64,000 bases of DNA from Pestalotiopsis fici W106-1 (taxonomy: Eukaryota > Ascomycota > Sordariomycetes > Amphisphaeriales > Sporocadaceae), in NCBI RefSeq assembly GCF_000516985.1, contig NW_006917092.1, positions 5,396,021 to 5,460,020 of the forward strand, in the 5' to 3' direction. Made by a program: the position numbers and the translations under genes. Numbering within the stretch: position 1 is the first letter of the stretch; each line of letters opens with the position of its first letter. Positions 1-11,715 of this stretch are shown here, piece by piece. The notes below the pieces were generated by a model that searched no databases, had not been told where the DNA came from, and worked only from the letters and a program-made list of their open reading frames with translations.

Positions 1-85
1 GGCTAAGTGTTCTTCGCACTATCCCCCATCTCACTCTCCACGGTTATATGCTTATGTAGGAACAACCCCCCACCCCCGCGGGAAA
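1..85. repeat. Dispersed repeat, copy 1 (C-rich end)
   Basis: The first 85 bases match 15557-15645 closely. Both copies share the cores TTCGCACTATCCC and CCACGGTTATATGCTTATGTA and both run into a C homopolymer. The differences are mostly C/T transitions, plus a short ATGCTTAT duplication in the other copy. The left part is cut by the window edge. No coding capacity is seen, so it is probably the end of a degraded transposable element. Confidence 0.7.
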
Positions 86-994
86 ATATGTTACTAATAC
101 GAATATGATTTACATCTGATGTTAACATCGACCAAGGCTGTGATGGTTGATTCCGTTGGAACCCTGCTAACTGCATCAAACACCATGCATTATCCCTTGT
201 CATCCCATGCTGTCGCTATTCTCGGCTAGAAATTCGTCTGTATTACAGCGGGCAGCAAGTCATGGCTTCATCTTGACTGGTGCCGACTACCTCTGACCGA
301 AGATGATCGCTTAGCCTTGCCAGCCATTTCCATGACAAGCAGTATAGCACAAGGAAATGGAGGGCCTGGAGAACATTTCTCCAAAGCAAAACTTCATGGT
401 ATGCAAGCTAGATAGTTGCAAGAAGCGAAACATGCCGCGATTCTCAACTCGATAGCATGATGGTGCAACGGCTTGAAGACCACACGGTCACATAGAATAT
501 GGCGAAAAGTAGGCTCCCAGAAGCAGGCAGAATTCAGCAACAGGAATTTCATCCAGTTGAGTCGGGGTTCAACCTTCTGGTCCCAGCATAGCCCCACTCT
601 GCATGTCAGCGTAACGTAGAGTAAAACGCATTAGACTATCGAATGATTAAGTGAATCATCTCACTTGCATATTTACAGCCTGCTTCGAGTGACACACATA
701 GGCTTAAACGAGTTACTCAGCCTCATGCCAGCTAGTCAGTGTCGTGAGACATCTGGCGAATTCCATTGAATTGCTCGTGCGGGGACAAAGATTGTCTCAT
801 CTACATGTCATGTATTCATTCCGTGATGGTTATTTGTGTAAAAAAGGTACATTTGCCGACATTGAGCCATTTGAATATATATATATATATAGCCTGTGGA
901 ATATTATCCTTAGCATACTACCGACCGTATTCCTTCATTATACTTTTCAACATACACTGGACTCTGCTACGAGACCACTGCCCCTTCGCAATAA
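86..994. other. Intergenic region, no gene supported
   Basis: Only short open frames without recognisable sequence occur here. An (AT)n microsatellite lies at about 876-890. The last few hundred bases are presumably the promoter and leader of the HET gene that follows. Confidence 0.5.
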
Positions 995-3130
995 TTGCAA
1001 ACTGCAGTGAAGATGCTGCCAAATAGTCGAGGATGCGTATCTGGACATGCTGATGGCAGTGCTGGTCCTCATCCTCGTGCTGGTTTCATGATATCGACTT
1101 TGAAGCTGAGCCAGTCAGCCAGAAACGGATGCCTTTGGTGTACCATCTATTGGGAGGCCTTCAAACGTATTCAAGGCAATCGCAGACCAGAAGATCAGGA
1201 ATTCATCTACTGGAGATACAATGATGAAAGCTTTTTTGAGCCATGGTATCAACCTGGCGACGTCAAGATACAAATCTACATCCAAGGTAAGTTGCATTTT
1301 CAGCTCGGGAACAGAATACCATTTACATGATGAGTGGCATCTAAACTAATGTGTACCACTATAGACTCTCGGGAAGATTTGAATGAAGATTTAGTATGTC
1401 AATTTCCTGTCAAGAATGTCCTTAGTGACAAGACAGACTCCGACGCCACTTTGACGCAGATTAAAAAGTGGCAGGCCGATTGTTTCACCAGTCATGGGAC
1501 GTGCCACCCTGCAAACTCAAATACCTTGCTCCCCAAGCGCTGCATCGATGTCAGCAATGAGAGCACCATCCAGATTGTTGAGCGTGGTGACAATGCTCGG
1601 GCACAGTACATGTGCCTCTCGCACCAGTGGGGCAAAGAAGAAATGCCCCTCAAATTGACAAAGGATACCAAGGATTCCCTTTTCTCCGGTATCAATGCAA
1701 ACGAGCTCCCCAAAACCTTCCGAGATGCTGTGAGTGTCACCAGACGACTAGGATGCCGTTATCTCTGGATTGATTCTCTCTGTATTGTGCAAGACGACAA
1801 AGATGACTGGGAAGAAGAAGCTGCGAAGATGGCATCGGTATATTTCAACAGTCTTCTGACGATCGCCGCTGCTGCCTCATCAGGCCCAACAGATGGTCTT
1901 TTTGAGTCCCCAGATGTACGACTCATGGACAACTTACCCCTCGAGTTAGACCAGTCGGTTCTCCCATTCCCCGTGTACGTTAGATGTGAGCCGCGATTTG
2001 AGGTCGGTCATTTGGCTGGAAATGAGGAGTGCGGCCTATTGGATCGCGGCTGGGTGCTCCAAGAACGACTTCTCTCTCCGCGAATCGTCTTTTTCGGGGC
2101 GAACGAGGTTTCTTGGGAATGCATGTCCTGCAAGGCATGTTCTTGCGAGCCGATATTCGCCCCATACAGACTCCAACAATATTCACCGCGAGAGCCGATG
2201 AACCCTAAAGCTGCATTCTGCCAAGCCTCCAGCAACGAAGGTCAGGCGCAAGGTATGGACGACGGACGACTCCTGGAGGCCTGGCACAATGTCGTCAATT
2301 CATACACCGGACTTCGCTTGACCAAAGCCACAGACATATTTCCTGCTCTAGCTGGCTTGGCTAAGCAAGTTAAGACAACACGGGGTAATGACCAGTACAT
2401 GGCCGGCTTGTGGAAAGACACAATTATGCATGACCTTCTGTGGAGGAGGCGTGTATTCGGTGACTGGAACCAGTCTATCTGGACCGACCATTATGACCTA
2501 CACAACTGTCTCGATGGCGGGGATCGGGGCAAGAGAAAGTTTCATGCAAGAGTGTGGGACCAGGACATGTCTGAGATCCGAACCCAAAAAACACTCAAAC
2601 ACAGAATCGCACCTTCTTGGTCTTGGGCATCGCTTTATAACCAGGTTGAGTACGACAGAGAGACGAACTTGCGCGACTTCAACTTGATTGATCTTGAGCT
2701 TGCGAAATTGGTCGGGGTCGACTGTGAGCACAAATATGAGACCGGCGCTCTGGAAAGCGCGGAGAACTCGTTCATTCGCATCAAAGGGAAGACAGCCGAG
2801 GTGGAGCTGCGGCATGTAATGGTTGGCAACGATTTTGAGTCTCGTCTCATGTCGAATGGCTGTGTCATGCCTTTCTCAGGAATAGATTTAACATTCCCGA
2901 GAAGACCTCCGCAGGACGGCACGGCATTGACTTGTCTACTCATTGCCACAGGCAAGATCAAGGAAAGAGTTCATATGAGAAGAGAACTTGGCCTCGTGTT
3001 GCTTGCCCAGGACGACAACTCGAAGCCTTGCCATTACCGAGTCGGCATGTTTTCCCACTCGTACCAGATTGGGAAGGAATCTTCTGTATTCGACGCTGTG
3101 CAAAGTACTAGTCTAGTCCAGATATTCTGA
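995..3130 (+). CDS. HET-domain protein (heterokaryon incompatibility type)
   Basis: Two exons (995-1286 and 1365-3130) give 685 residues. The 78-bp intron 1287-1364 has a GTAAGT donor and ATAG acceptor and keeps phase 1. Exon 1 carries the usual pre-HET signature (SARNGCLWC). The HET domain lies at about residues 178-260, with LSHQWG, YLWIDSLCIVQDD and MASVYFNSLLTIAAAAS. The tail has the common late motif APSWSWAS. HET proteins act in non-self recognition and trigger cell death in Pezizomycotina; that is family knowledge and the specificity here is unknown. The start is uncertain: the ATG at 995 is the first in frame, and one at 1013 is also possible. It is convergent with the kinase-ankyrin gene downstream. 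Confidence 0.88.
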
Positions 3131-3586
3131 TGTGCCGGATTAGTGGTAATACATCAGTAAGCTTGCATCCACTGTTCCAGATTAGGGAATACCAGTTGGG
3201 GAAAATCTCAAATAAATTATGGAGTGCCGATTCTCCTCCTCCTATATATCGAGCCCCTCTTGAAGCTGGGCTCCTGCCGACCTGGACACAAGCGCTGGCG
3301 GTTCGGTTACGTGGAAGACATAGCTATACTATCAAGCTCTAGTTCCCTAACCTAGAGTCTGGAGAGGGAGGTACCTGACGTTGGGTGCATTGAATTTGTG
3401 TGGGCTTTTTCAGACCCGCCAAAACCAAGTCCATCGGGTGCATTCACTGAAGACTTACGGTGCATTTAGAAAAAATCCACGAAGTCGAACTAGATTGATA
3501 AGAAACTTTGACACTTTGGATTCTGATCTCGTAAGATTACACTGATAATTATGAACGTCATTATCTCCCTGAAAATCAAAGCCCCC
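3131..3586. other. Convergent intergenic spacer
   Basis: This is the 3' spacer between the HET gene (plus) and the kinase-ankyrin gene (minus). No open frame, repeat or RNA gene is recognised. It should contain both polyadenylation regions. Confidence 0.5.
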
Positions 3587-6500
3587 CTAAATAGCAGTGT
3601 CAAGAGTCGAATGTGGTATGTCCAGCCCACCTATATCATTAGCATCATTCTCCTGCAACCCTGTCGTGTAATGAAAGTCATCATCGTAGTTTCGCAGTGT
3701 GAAAGGATAAACGTCGGGCCCGAATTTGGTCGCTTTGTAGCGGAGCATTAATGTGCCCAAGGCTTCTGTCATCTTCGCATCGATATCTCTAAGCTTCAGT
3801 ATCAGAGCCTGCTTGTCGAGAGAATCCAAGCCTTCCATGCTTCTGCTTCTCTTCAATATACAAAATACGACATCTTTGGACCTGGCCGCAAAACTGTACT
3901 GAAGAGGCGTTGCTATAGACTGTGGCATACCTTGCGGATCTGCGCCCGCTTTCAGAAGAGCTTCTGTCATAGGTACGGAGTGGAAGGCGACGGCCAGATG
4001 CAACGGCACCAAGTCTAATGGGAGAGGGTGATTGGGATCCGCTTTTTCTTCCAAGAGCAAGTCCACAATCTCTGGTTTACTCTCCATGATTGCGACGTGT
4101 AATGGTGTCAAGCCAAGGGAATCCTCTGTTTCAACCGAAACCCCTTGCTTGAGAATACTCTTGACATCCACAAGGTCCCCGCTCAGAATTGTATCTCTCA
4201 GCTTCCTGGCGAGAGAGTCAGTGTGGGGGATGTCTTCGGCAACCTCTTTCTCTTTTCCCTTTCTCTTGCGCTCATGTGCACGCTGAAGGCGAGATCTCTT
4301 CGTATACTCGACAAAATTTCGTAATATACGACGGCTTTCTTCCTCCCACCATCGAACTTGTGGCCTGTCTTGTCCTAGTGTACCGCGACCTGCTGGGTTG
4401 AAGGCATCTCTTTCGGTTTCGGCCGCTGCATTACCAGGCCAAGGCTCTTCCTCTGTAGAGGTCCAGGTTCTGAGTGTCTCCATGATCTCCATGACTGCTT
4501 GGCTCACTCTGGGGAGCTCTGTGTCTCCGCCTCCCGCTGTCTGCGGAAAAGAAGGGCCTTCTTTCACTAGCCCGATTTCCGACAATCGCTTCGGCCATTT
4601 GCCTACCAATTCGAAGGGTCCAATTGAGATCGGACTCCGAGGATGTGAATTCTTACGGTTCTCTTCATCAGGCGCTTCTGTCTTTAAATAAGACATGAAG
4701 GCCATGAGCTGGAAGATTTGTTTTGAAGCTTCCGGGTCACCGAACACCCTTCTGGCGCCTTTCGCCTTGAACAACTGAAGGATCGTATGAAGGTCATTAT
4801 ACCAGTTACACACCGCGATGGAGCCGCCTGAAGAGATCTCTGGAGGCTCTGGTGCAGTGGCTTTTAGCGTCGCAAAGTCAACGGCTGTCATATGAGATAC
4901 AAACTCGCTGTAGTCTGGGAAGGAAGAAGATTCAACGGGGGCGTTGACATCCACATTCAGTTCTCTGCGGTGAAGCAGCATCTGAACAATTTGTACATGT
5001 CCAAAGCAAGCTGCAATATGCAGAGGGAGCATGCCGTGCAATCGGCAGATGTTGATTTGTGACGAGAAATCTTCCAGGCTCAGAAGAAACTCCATCATCT
5101 CGAGGTCGCATCGCTGATCGAACTCTTGCATTGGTCGAGGGCGATAGAGTAAAAAGCTCCAGACAGGCATAACCGCCTCACGGCCAGGTACGATGGAAGG
5201 TGCTTTTATGAAGAAGTGTAAATTAGAATGGCGAACAATCCATCGAAAACTCTCGATGAATCTCAAGTCCCGTCGGCTGATCCAGTCAAACCAAATGGGA
5301 GACTGCCAATAGCCGACGCATCCTGTGAATGCGTCTTGGTTGTCCCTTTGAGCGTACGAATTGATCAGATCCGCCGCTGCGATGTTTTTCCGGGCCAGGG
5401 CGTGCACCAGGGGTGTGAAACCCCGTTCGTCCAAGCCCTTCCAGTCCGAACCCGACTCCAGTAATGAGCGGACATAGAGAATGTTCGGAGAAGAGCAGGC
5501 GAAATGGAGGGGACCGCCTTGCCAGCAAGATATATTGTCTGAGAAGCACCCAGGAAAACTATGGAGCAGGAAACTGAAACAGTTTTGGGCATCATTAGAA
5601 ATCGTGACCGACCAGATCGGCAACAATCGTAGAGATATTGTTATATCGCCAACGACCATTGTTGGGTTCTCATTCTCGAATAACCAGTGATCAAAAAATG
5701 CGACTGTCCACGAGAATTCTTCGTCTTCGCGCATGCTCCTCTGCTTATCCTCAATGATCAATTGTAAGGCATCGACATCGTCGCGCCGAATTGCAAGGTA
5801 TATAGACATTCGACCGCCCCACGTCAGGAGTGTTTCCAAAGTTGCTTTGCGTGCTGTCCTCCAATCTGGTCCATGCCTGATCTTCTGTTGGAATACTTGA
5901 TCGATTGAGCTAGATGACGTTTCTGTGGAACCGGCGGAAGCGATCAGTGTGGTGAGAAATGGCTGAATATCTGTCGGGATGGGTCGGTCAGGATCGGCTT
6001 CCCACATGCTGTGATTGTCCTGCTTGAGTAGTAGCAGAGCCTCCATTAGTTCGTGGTATAGGAAGATGGCACTCAGTACCAAGGCCCCTGGGAAGTCGGG
6101 AACAGGAGTATCATGCTCAATATGCAGGCAGAAAATCTCCAGTGCTAATCTCTTCTTCCCACGAAGTATGGACCATGAGAGAGCAGAGCCGTGGAAATTG
6201 GTTGAAATTGCGTAAAGTTCGACAGGCGCATCCGGAATCAGGCATTTGGTGAGGAGTTGAAGGCGAGCGCCCTGCGAGACTGAAAGCCTGGCGAGGCTAG
6301 TGGCTTCAGCGTCTGACAGTCGTGATTGAGCAAGTTTGAACAGGAGAGTTTTGCAGTCCTCTTTCGCCATCGTCTGTATGTGTTGTTCGATCTCTTCGAT
6401 GGCGCCAATTTTAAAGGCGTCCTCAAGGCTGAGAGGGAATCCACCATTATACTCCTCGCAATGTTCAATGTCGTGTAATTCTTGAGCATATGGAGGACAT

Positions 6501-8621
6501 GTGTTCCTGAACAAAACCCCTGGACTCGAGGTTGAAGCATGAAGAAATGCACGCGACAATTTGCGCATGATTTCTCGAATTGTCTTGAAGACATCGGGCC
6601 AGCGGTCGGCAAGACATTGCAGCGCCATATGGGAGCCCGAAAGCGTGAGAAGACAGAGGTTGAGGCGTAGTGGGAATTGCGATTCAAGTTTGCTTCCCAT
6701 GAGGAGAAACGGTGCCATGTATACACACTCTTGTATGCCCTGAGATGCCGCAATATGCATCCACTTATGACTTCGAAGACCATCGTCATCGTTGGCGCTG
6801 ATGGATTCGAATTCCAAAGCTGCCACGTACTTGGCAAGTTGTGTTTGCACCCGGAAATCCCCGTGGCCACGAGCGGCATTTGAGATTGGCTGCGTCCAGG
6901 GGCTAATACCCTGAAGTGCCGCACATAATAGTACGGAGATAATCAAGTCTAGTGACCCTTGAGCAGCATTTTCTGCAATGTCCAAAACTTGTTTTGCAAT
7001 AGCGTGAAGATGCTCAACTGTATCAGATGACTCGGAAATGCCGATGGCTTGGCCTTGCGAGTAGATGCTCCTGATATCTTCTTCACATCGTTGGGCGATG
7101 ATCTTCTTGATCAACATACCATCGCCCTCGACGACAAAATTTGGCCATAGACGCTGCCAGAAGTGCTCGTTAGCTGGGGTCAGATTAGGCGAAGTGATGC
7201 TACGTACCGATCCTGGTCTTGAAGTCCTAGCATGGTCCGGAGACTCCGGCGAATTCTGAGAGTCCAATGTTTCCTGTCTGCATGGAAAATCAATATCCAA
7301 GAAGCCTGATAGTTCAAGAAAATATAGTGCACCGACATTAGATTGCGTCCAGTAATGCTTGCCAGGTCATCCAGAAGATCAATCAACTGTTCAGGCCTTT
7401 TGCTGGGGTCAACTTGAAGAATAGGCGTGAGTATGTTCATGATCATAGACTTGTCGTCTGGTGCAATAGTGTCAAGCCTCTGATCTAGTGCAGATAATAC
7501 TCTGTTAGATTCTGTATCGCATTTCATTAATGTGATGATATCCTCGCCCATCCCTTCAGTATCAGGGTGAGGTATGAATGCCGACAGGAAACATGATGAC
7601 GGGTTTATGAGTCTGCCTCCACCATAGCTTCCGCGATCGGGGTATTTAGCCCAGAGGCTTGCCACAACGAGGCCATAGGTGTAGATATCAGCTTTCCGCC
7701 AATCCGAGGTAGTATCCGAGAATGGTATGATGAGTTCTGGGGCACACCAAATACGCGTAAAGTGAACTGGATTCGTGTGATCCTGGACTTCTACACTCCC
7801 GCCAAAATCTGCAATCTTGGCAATTAAATCTCGCCGAGGATCCGAATAGGCAGACACAATATTGTTTGCTGGCTTGATATCGCCGTGAACGAAGCCAGCT
7901 TGATGAATAGCTTGCAGACCGGAGGCAATATCAAGCGTTATATACTGTTTCTGTAATCTGGTCGGCGTAGATCCTGGCGTCCTGATGATGTGATCAAGAG
8001 AACCATGTGTTCCTAGTTCTGTAGCAATCATGGGATAAGGACTGTCCGCACTCCAGCCTATGAACAGGAGCGCGACCAGGTTGGGATGGCCTGAAAGACA
8101 AGGATGGCTAAGCACTTTCAGCTCACGGATTATGTGGCCATACACAGATTCGCGATCCTCACGGGAAGGTGTAAACAATCTACTCGAACCCGGATTAAGA
8201 TCAATGTTCGTTGTTCTCGGAAAATGTGTAGTTGCAGTATGAAGCCTTACTTGAATACTTTGAGCGCTACGATAGTCCGATCCGACGCAGTCTCAACATT
8301 GAAACCGATGTGGCCATTGATAGCGTGCATCCCCACTTCGGAGGTAAGTCCCCCCCCAAGTGAATATACATTTCTGCTAGATGTCGGAGTGAAACGGAAT
8401 CCCACTTCGGGAATTACTCTGGAAGGGGTCCCAGAGTCTTTTATCGTGGACAGAAGATCGTGGAGGTTCGAGTTCTGGTATCTCTGATGCCGGCTTGAGT
8501 GACTGCTCCGTTCTGAGCCAAGTTCGAAACTTCCTTGATTGCCATCGGGCGTAGATGATTGGAGAGATATGGATGAAAGGAGTGTCGCCACTTCCGACTC
8601 AACTCGACTAGATTGTTCCAT
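3587..8621 (-). CDS. Serine/threonine protein kinase with ankyrin repeats
   Basis: Three exons (8621-8251, 8179-7333, 7273-3587) join in frame to 1634 residues. Intron 8180-8250 is phase 2. Intron 7274-7332 (phase 0, GTGCAC donor) is less certain. The N-terminal kinase looks active: VALK lysine near residue 121, helix-C Glu near 143 (HIIREL), catalytic loop HGDIKPAN with Asp near 224, DFG near 248, and CAPE near 272. A long helical region of about 1,200 residues follows, with ankyrin units such as GGPLHFACSSPN, GMLPLHIAACFGHVQIV and, near the C-terminus, GLTPLHVAIMESKPEIVDLLL. No membrane segment is seen. It diverges from the HeLo/pseudokinase gene across 656 bp, so a shared promoter and pathway are plausible but inferred. 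The overall plan recalls animal RIPK4/ANKK1 (kinase plus ankyrin), though a shared origin is not implied. Confidence 0.88.
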
Positions 8622-9277
8622 AGTCAGAATGGCAATGAATGTTACTGAATTATAGCTGTCAAAGTCGTCCTTTTGCTAGCTCCATTATGTCAAGCTTATT
8701 AGGGCCAGAGGATCAAAGGATGGGGAGCAGGAGGAGACGAGAGGCGTTGAGTAGAGGAGAGAGGGGTAGGCGCCACTGGGATGGAATTACGAAGAAGGCC
8801 GCCGCACATGCTCCTTTCCTGCCTTGCAATCTATGTTTCCGATTGGAGTTCCATCCCGTCCTTCACTGCACTTCCAAGTTTTCTACTTAATACATGTATG
8901 TCTAGATACATGACCTGCGTGTCGATATGACTCTACGCCCGGCGTCTGAGGCGGGAGTAAATTAAGGTTTTGCGGCATGGGCGATATTGAAGTTTAATAC
9001 CGCCCGATGCCACGGAGAGGAAGTACTTGGGCACAATTGCCATGAGATTATGTAGACGAGAATTGCCAACCACATATTACCTGCTCAGACATCTACAGGT
9101 ACCTGCTTAAACTAGTACAATATGCATAGCTGATCATACCTTGGGACTCTTAAAGTTGCAAGGAGTGGTTTCGGGACGCCACTACATAATGCGCATCGGG
9201 CGGGCACCTCCTGTTGTTGAGCGAGCACCCAATCCATCTATGACAACTCTTCAGCCACTGCTCTCCCACAAGACAAT
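8622..9277. promoter_or_regulatory. Shared divergent promoter region, kinase-ankyrin / HeLo-pseudokinase
   Basis: These 656 bp separate the two start codons of the divergently transcribed pair. No open frame with recognisable sequence is present. Both promoters and 5' leaders must lie here, so co-regulation is possible. That is inferred from the arrangement; no specific operator was identified. Confidence 0.5.
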
Positions 9278-10924
9278 ATGTCCGTCGACCCGATTTCGCT
9301 TGCATTAAGTACTGGTGCTATTGCACTTGCTCTGAAAGGCGCTATTGACACGGCCCTGTTCGTTGAGTCGTTCTTCGATAGAGATATGATAAGTTACGGC
9401 TATCTAGAAACTTGTTACAGCACTGAAAGAGTCTGGCTACAGATTTGGCGGGAGACTTGCAACGTCTGCGAAAATAATGATGGCATCTTGCAGGAGAAAC
9501 CAGAGTACCTGAAAAAACAGGTGATTCACATTCTCAATACTGTCCATGATTTGAGCCAGGACGCCAAAAAGATGATCGACAGATATCAGATTGTCGCTCC
9601 GGAAACTTCAGTCAAAGATTTGAACAAGGTCGTCAAGTCCGGACATCCATCACAGACCAAGAATGTCGCCGATTTGAGACCAAACTCGAGGGTAAGATGG
9701 ATCATCAAGGGCAGGGCCGAGTTCGAGCAGATTATACGCCGATTTCGTGAGCAGAATCGTGACCTAGAAAGACTGACCCTCGGGCCTGGAGCGCGGGATG
9801 GATTAGCCTCGCGTGTCGTTTCCGGGATCCCAGAGTCTAGTCTCGCAGGGTTTGCTCAAGGATTGCATATCGTGCCCAAAACCAATATTGCGCTTGCAGC
9901 TTCAGTGAAGGCTCTTCAGCCATCATTAGAAAATCAGACCCTTACTTCAACTCAGTTGATGGGAGAACGACTCAAAATGGTTGGCCCGCAAAGCACTCGA
10001 GACTCGGCAACAGGAATGTTATCATTGGCGGACGGAAGCCAGGCACCCGTTTGGATCGAGTGGATCATACTGGAGGATGGACAAAACAGCAACACCAACG
10101 CCTACATCAGCAGGATCAATTCTCTGGGAGGACTATTGGAGCGGGTCGGTGATCCTATGCTACATCTCCTCCCATGCCATGGCGTCTTTCGCGATACAAA
10201 CTATCAACAAAAATATGGAATCCTTAGGCTAGGCTACGTCTTTGGTGTGCCGCAAGGAAACGACTACGAAAGCGATCTTGTTGAGAGCCCGCCAATATCA
10301 CTGAGACAGCTCATTGACGGATCAAATGATACCGATAATCGCGGTCGACTGCCGAGACCTTTCCTTGGCGATCGATTTCTACTCGCCTACGATTTAGCGG
10401 CATCTTTCGGTCTTTTCCATGCCGCTGGATGGCTACACAAGGGTCTTCATGCCGGAAGTGTGACCTTCCTCCAGAGGTCTACGCAGCGCTCCTCAGCCAT
10501 AGAGTTGCGGGATCCCTTTGTGACAGGCTTCCAGTATTCCCGTCCACAATCAAGTGAGTCTCTCTCTCGTGGACCACTTGAAAACAAGGACCTCGACTAT
10601 TATTATCACCCGGACGTTGGAAGAGGCTTTACCAAGCGCAGAGATCTGTATGGTTTAGGTGTTATCCTGCTGGAGATAGGTCGCTGGGGTCTTATAGCCG
10701 ACGCTGTCAGCGAAAGGAACCGGCCTCAAGATCGCCAAGCTTGGCACACTTTCCTAATGAAAAAGGCCGTTCCAGATGTAGGATGGAGGATGGGAGAAAG
10801 ATACGAGAAGGTGGTTCGCGTGCTATTGGAGTGCAAACTGCCAGGAGACGAGCACGATAAGGATTTCTATTTCCAACAATTCCAGGAAAGGGTACTCGAG
10901 CCCTTGAGCTCATGTAGTGCTTGA
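9278..10924 (+). CDS. HeLo-domain protein with C-terminal pseudokinase
   Basis: A single intron-less frame gives 548 residues. Residues 1 to about 205 resemble the HeLo (HET-s N-terminal, prion-inhibition) helical domain: a short hydrophobic start (ISLALSTGAIALALKG), then FFDRD, then Tyr/Leu/Cys-rich amphipathic helices. HeLo domains permeabilise membranes and execute fungal cell death (family knowledge). Residues about 250-548 follow a kinase fold but are catalytically degenerate. The VAIK position reads VWIEW, HRD is replaced by HKG (387-389), DFG by RDPF (411-414), and only the later Y-HPD and LYGLGVILLEIGRW helices are well kept. Domain order equals that of MLKL. It diverges from an apparently active kinase-ankyrin gene. 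The ATG is taken as the first in frame. Confidence 0.82.
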   Translation: MSVDPISLALSTGAIALALKGAIDTALFVESFFDRDMISYGYLETCYSTERVWLQIWRETCNVCENNDGILQEKPEYLKKQVIHILNTVHDLSQDAKKMIDRYQIVAPETSVKDLNKVVKSGHPSQTKNVADLRPNSRVRWIIKGRAEFEQIIRRFREQNRDLERLTLGPGARDGLASRVVSGIPESSLAGFAQGLHIVPKTNIALAASVKALQPSLENQTLTSTQLMGERLKMVGPQSTRDSATGMLSLADGSQAPVWIEWIILEDGQNSNTNAYISRINSLGGLLERVGDPMLHLLPCHGVFRDTNYQQKYGILRLGYVFGVPQGNDYESDLVESPPISLRQLIDGSNDTDNRGRLPRPFLGDRFLLAYDLAASFGLFHAAGWLHKGLHAGSVTFLQRSTQRSSAIELRDPFVTGFQYSRPQSSESLSRGPLENKDLDYYYHPDVGRGFTKRRDLYGLGVILLEIGRWGLIADAVSERNRPQDRQAWHTFLMKKAVPDVGWRMGERYEKVVRVLLECKLPGDEHDKDFYFQQFQERVLEPLSSCSA

Positions 10925-11292
10925 AGGCTGGATCGGAGGTGATCTCTTATAAAGCCGGCCACAGGAGGGTGCTGAGCCTACGAGTATTCCATGGCCACCT
11001 CCGTTAGTTGCTCTATTGGCATATCGCGGAGGCATAATAGCTGCCCCACGCCATCCTTGTCCCCGCAATCAACCTTTTTAGCTACGGCGCGGGTGTGAAT
11101 CTCGGTTGTGTTACTCGTGATATTCAACTATCGTACTAACGTAATCAGTATCTACCGCAGATCACCTGCGTCGGTATATAGTCCCTCTTTAGCACCTCTA
11201 TTTTGTAGATCAGAGATCAACTCAGACAACTTTTAATACTTCCTCGATCATCTCGTCTTCAATTCCCCTTCACATATCGGCTCAGGTGAGAT
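10925..11292. other. Intergenic, 3' side of the HeLo gene
   Basis: No supportable coding sequence. The stretch is moderately AT-rich and leads into a dispersed repeat. Confidence 0.4.
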
Positions 11293-11547
11293 ATTTTCAC
11301 GCGGAACTTGACCTTTCTTATGCGTTCCCAGACTTCTTATTAGTTGCAGAACTTCGTTTAAGAAATAATTTGGATTCCACCGGTGGTATAAATCAATTTG
11401 AGCAATATTAACCGCAATCAAGGGATCGCTATTAATGGCACCGATTACTTAGGTATCTATCGCTATGATATAATATGGATAAGGGATAGACAGATTTAAT
11501 GCCTAGAAGTAATCACGATGATTTAAGGTGGCTTATCTCGAGGACCG
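11293..11547. repeat. Dispersed repeat B, copy 1 (AT-shifted)
   Basis: About 255 bp align in the same orientation with 24032-24284. Shared blocks include TTTTCACGCGGAACTTGACC, TTAGTTGCAGAA, TAATGGCACCGATTAC and CTCGAGGACCG. Where the copies differ, this copy more often carries A or T where the other has G or C, as expected from repeat-induced point mutation. No open frame spans it. It may be a solo LTR or a miniature element, but no terminal repeats were proven. Confidence 0.8.
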
Positions 11548-11578
11548 AAAGGAGCGGTCTCGACGGTTGAATCCATTG

Positions 11579-11715
11579 GTTGCTGCAAATATATTGTTGG
11601 TGACAATTTGCGACCCCACAATCTCCAATAAGTATTTGATAGGTGTGATTTACCTAGGCTCTGCGGTGATAACATGCGTCCGTTGCTGCACGTTTGCTGT
11701 TGGTGACAATATGCA
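11579..11715. repeat. Imperfect direct repeat, about 34 bp, two units 103 bp apart
   Basis: GTTGCTGCA...TGTTGGTGACAAT..GC occurs at 11579-11612 and again at 11682-11715, directly after dispersed repeat B copy 1. It could be the remnant of a local duplication or a target-site structure. No function is evident. Confidence 0.6.

Noticed and set aside
744..1026. Two overlapping plus-strand frames upstream of the HET gene
   Set aside because: They run through an (AT)n tract and show no motif; probably promoter or leader sequence.
6238..6924. 228-codon minus frame inside the kinase-ankyrin gene
   Set aside because: It lies in another frame of the long exon and has no family features; the main frame carries the ankyrin protein.
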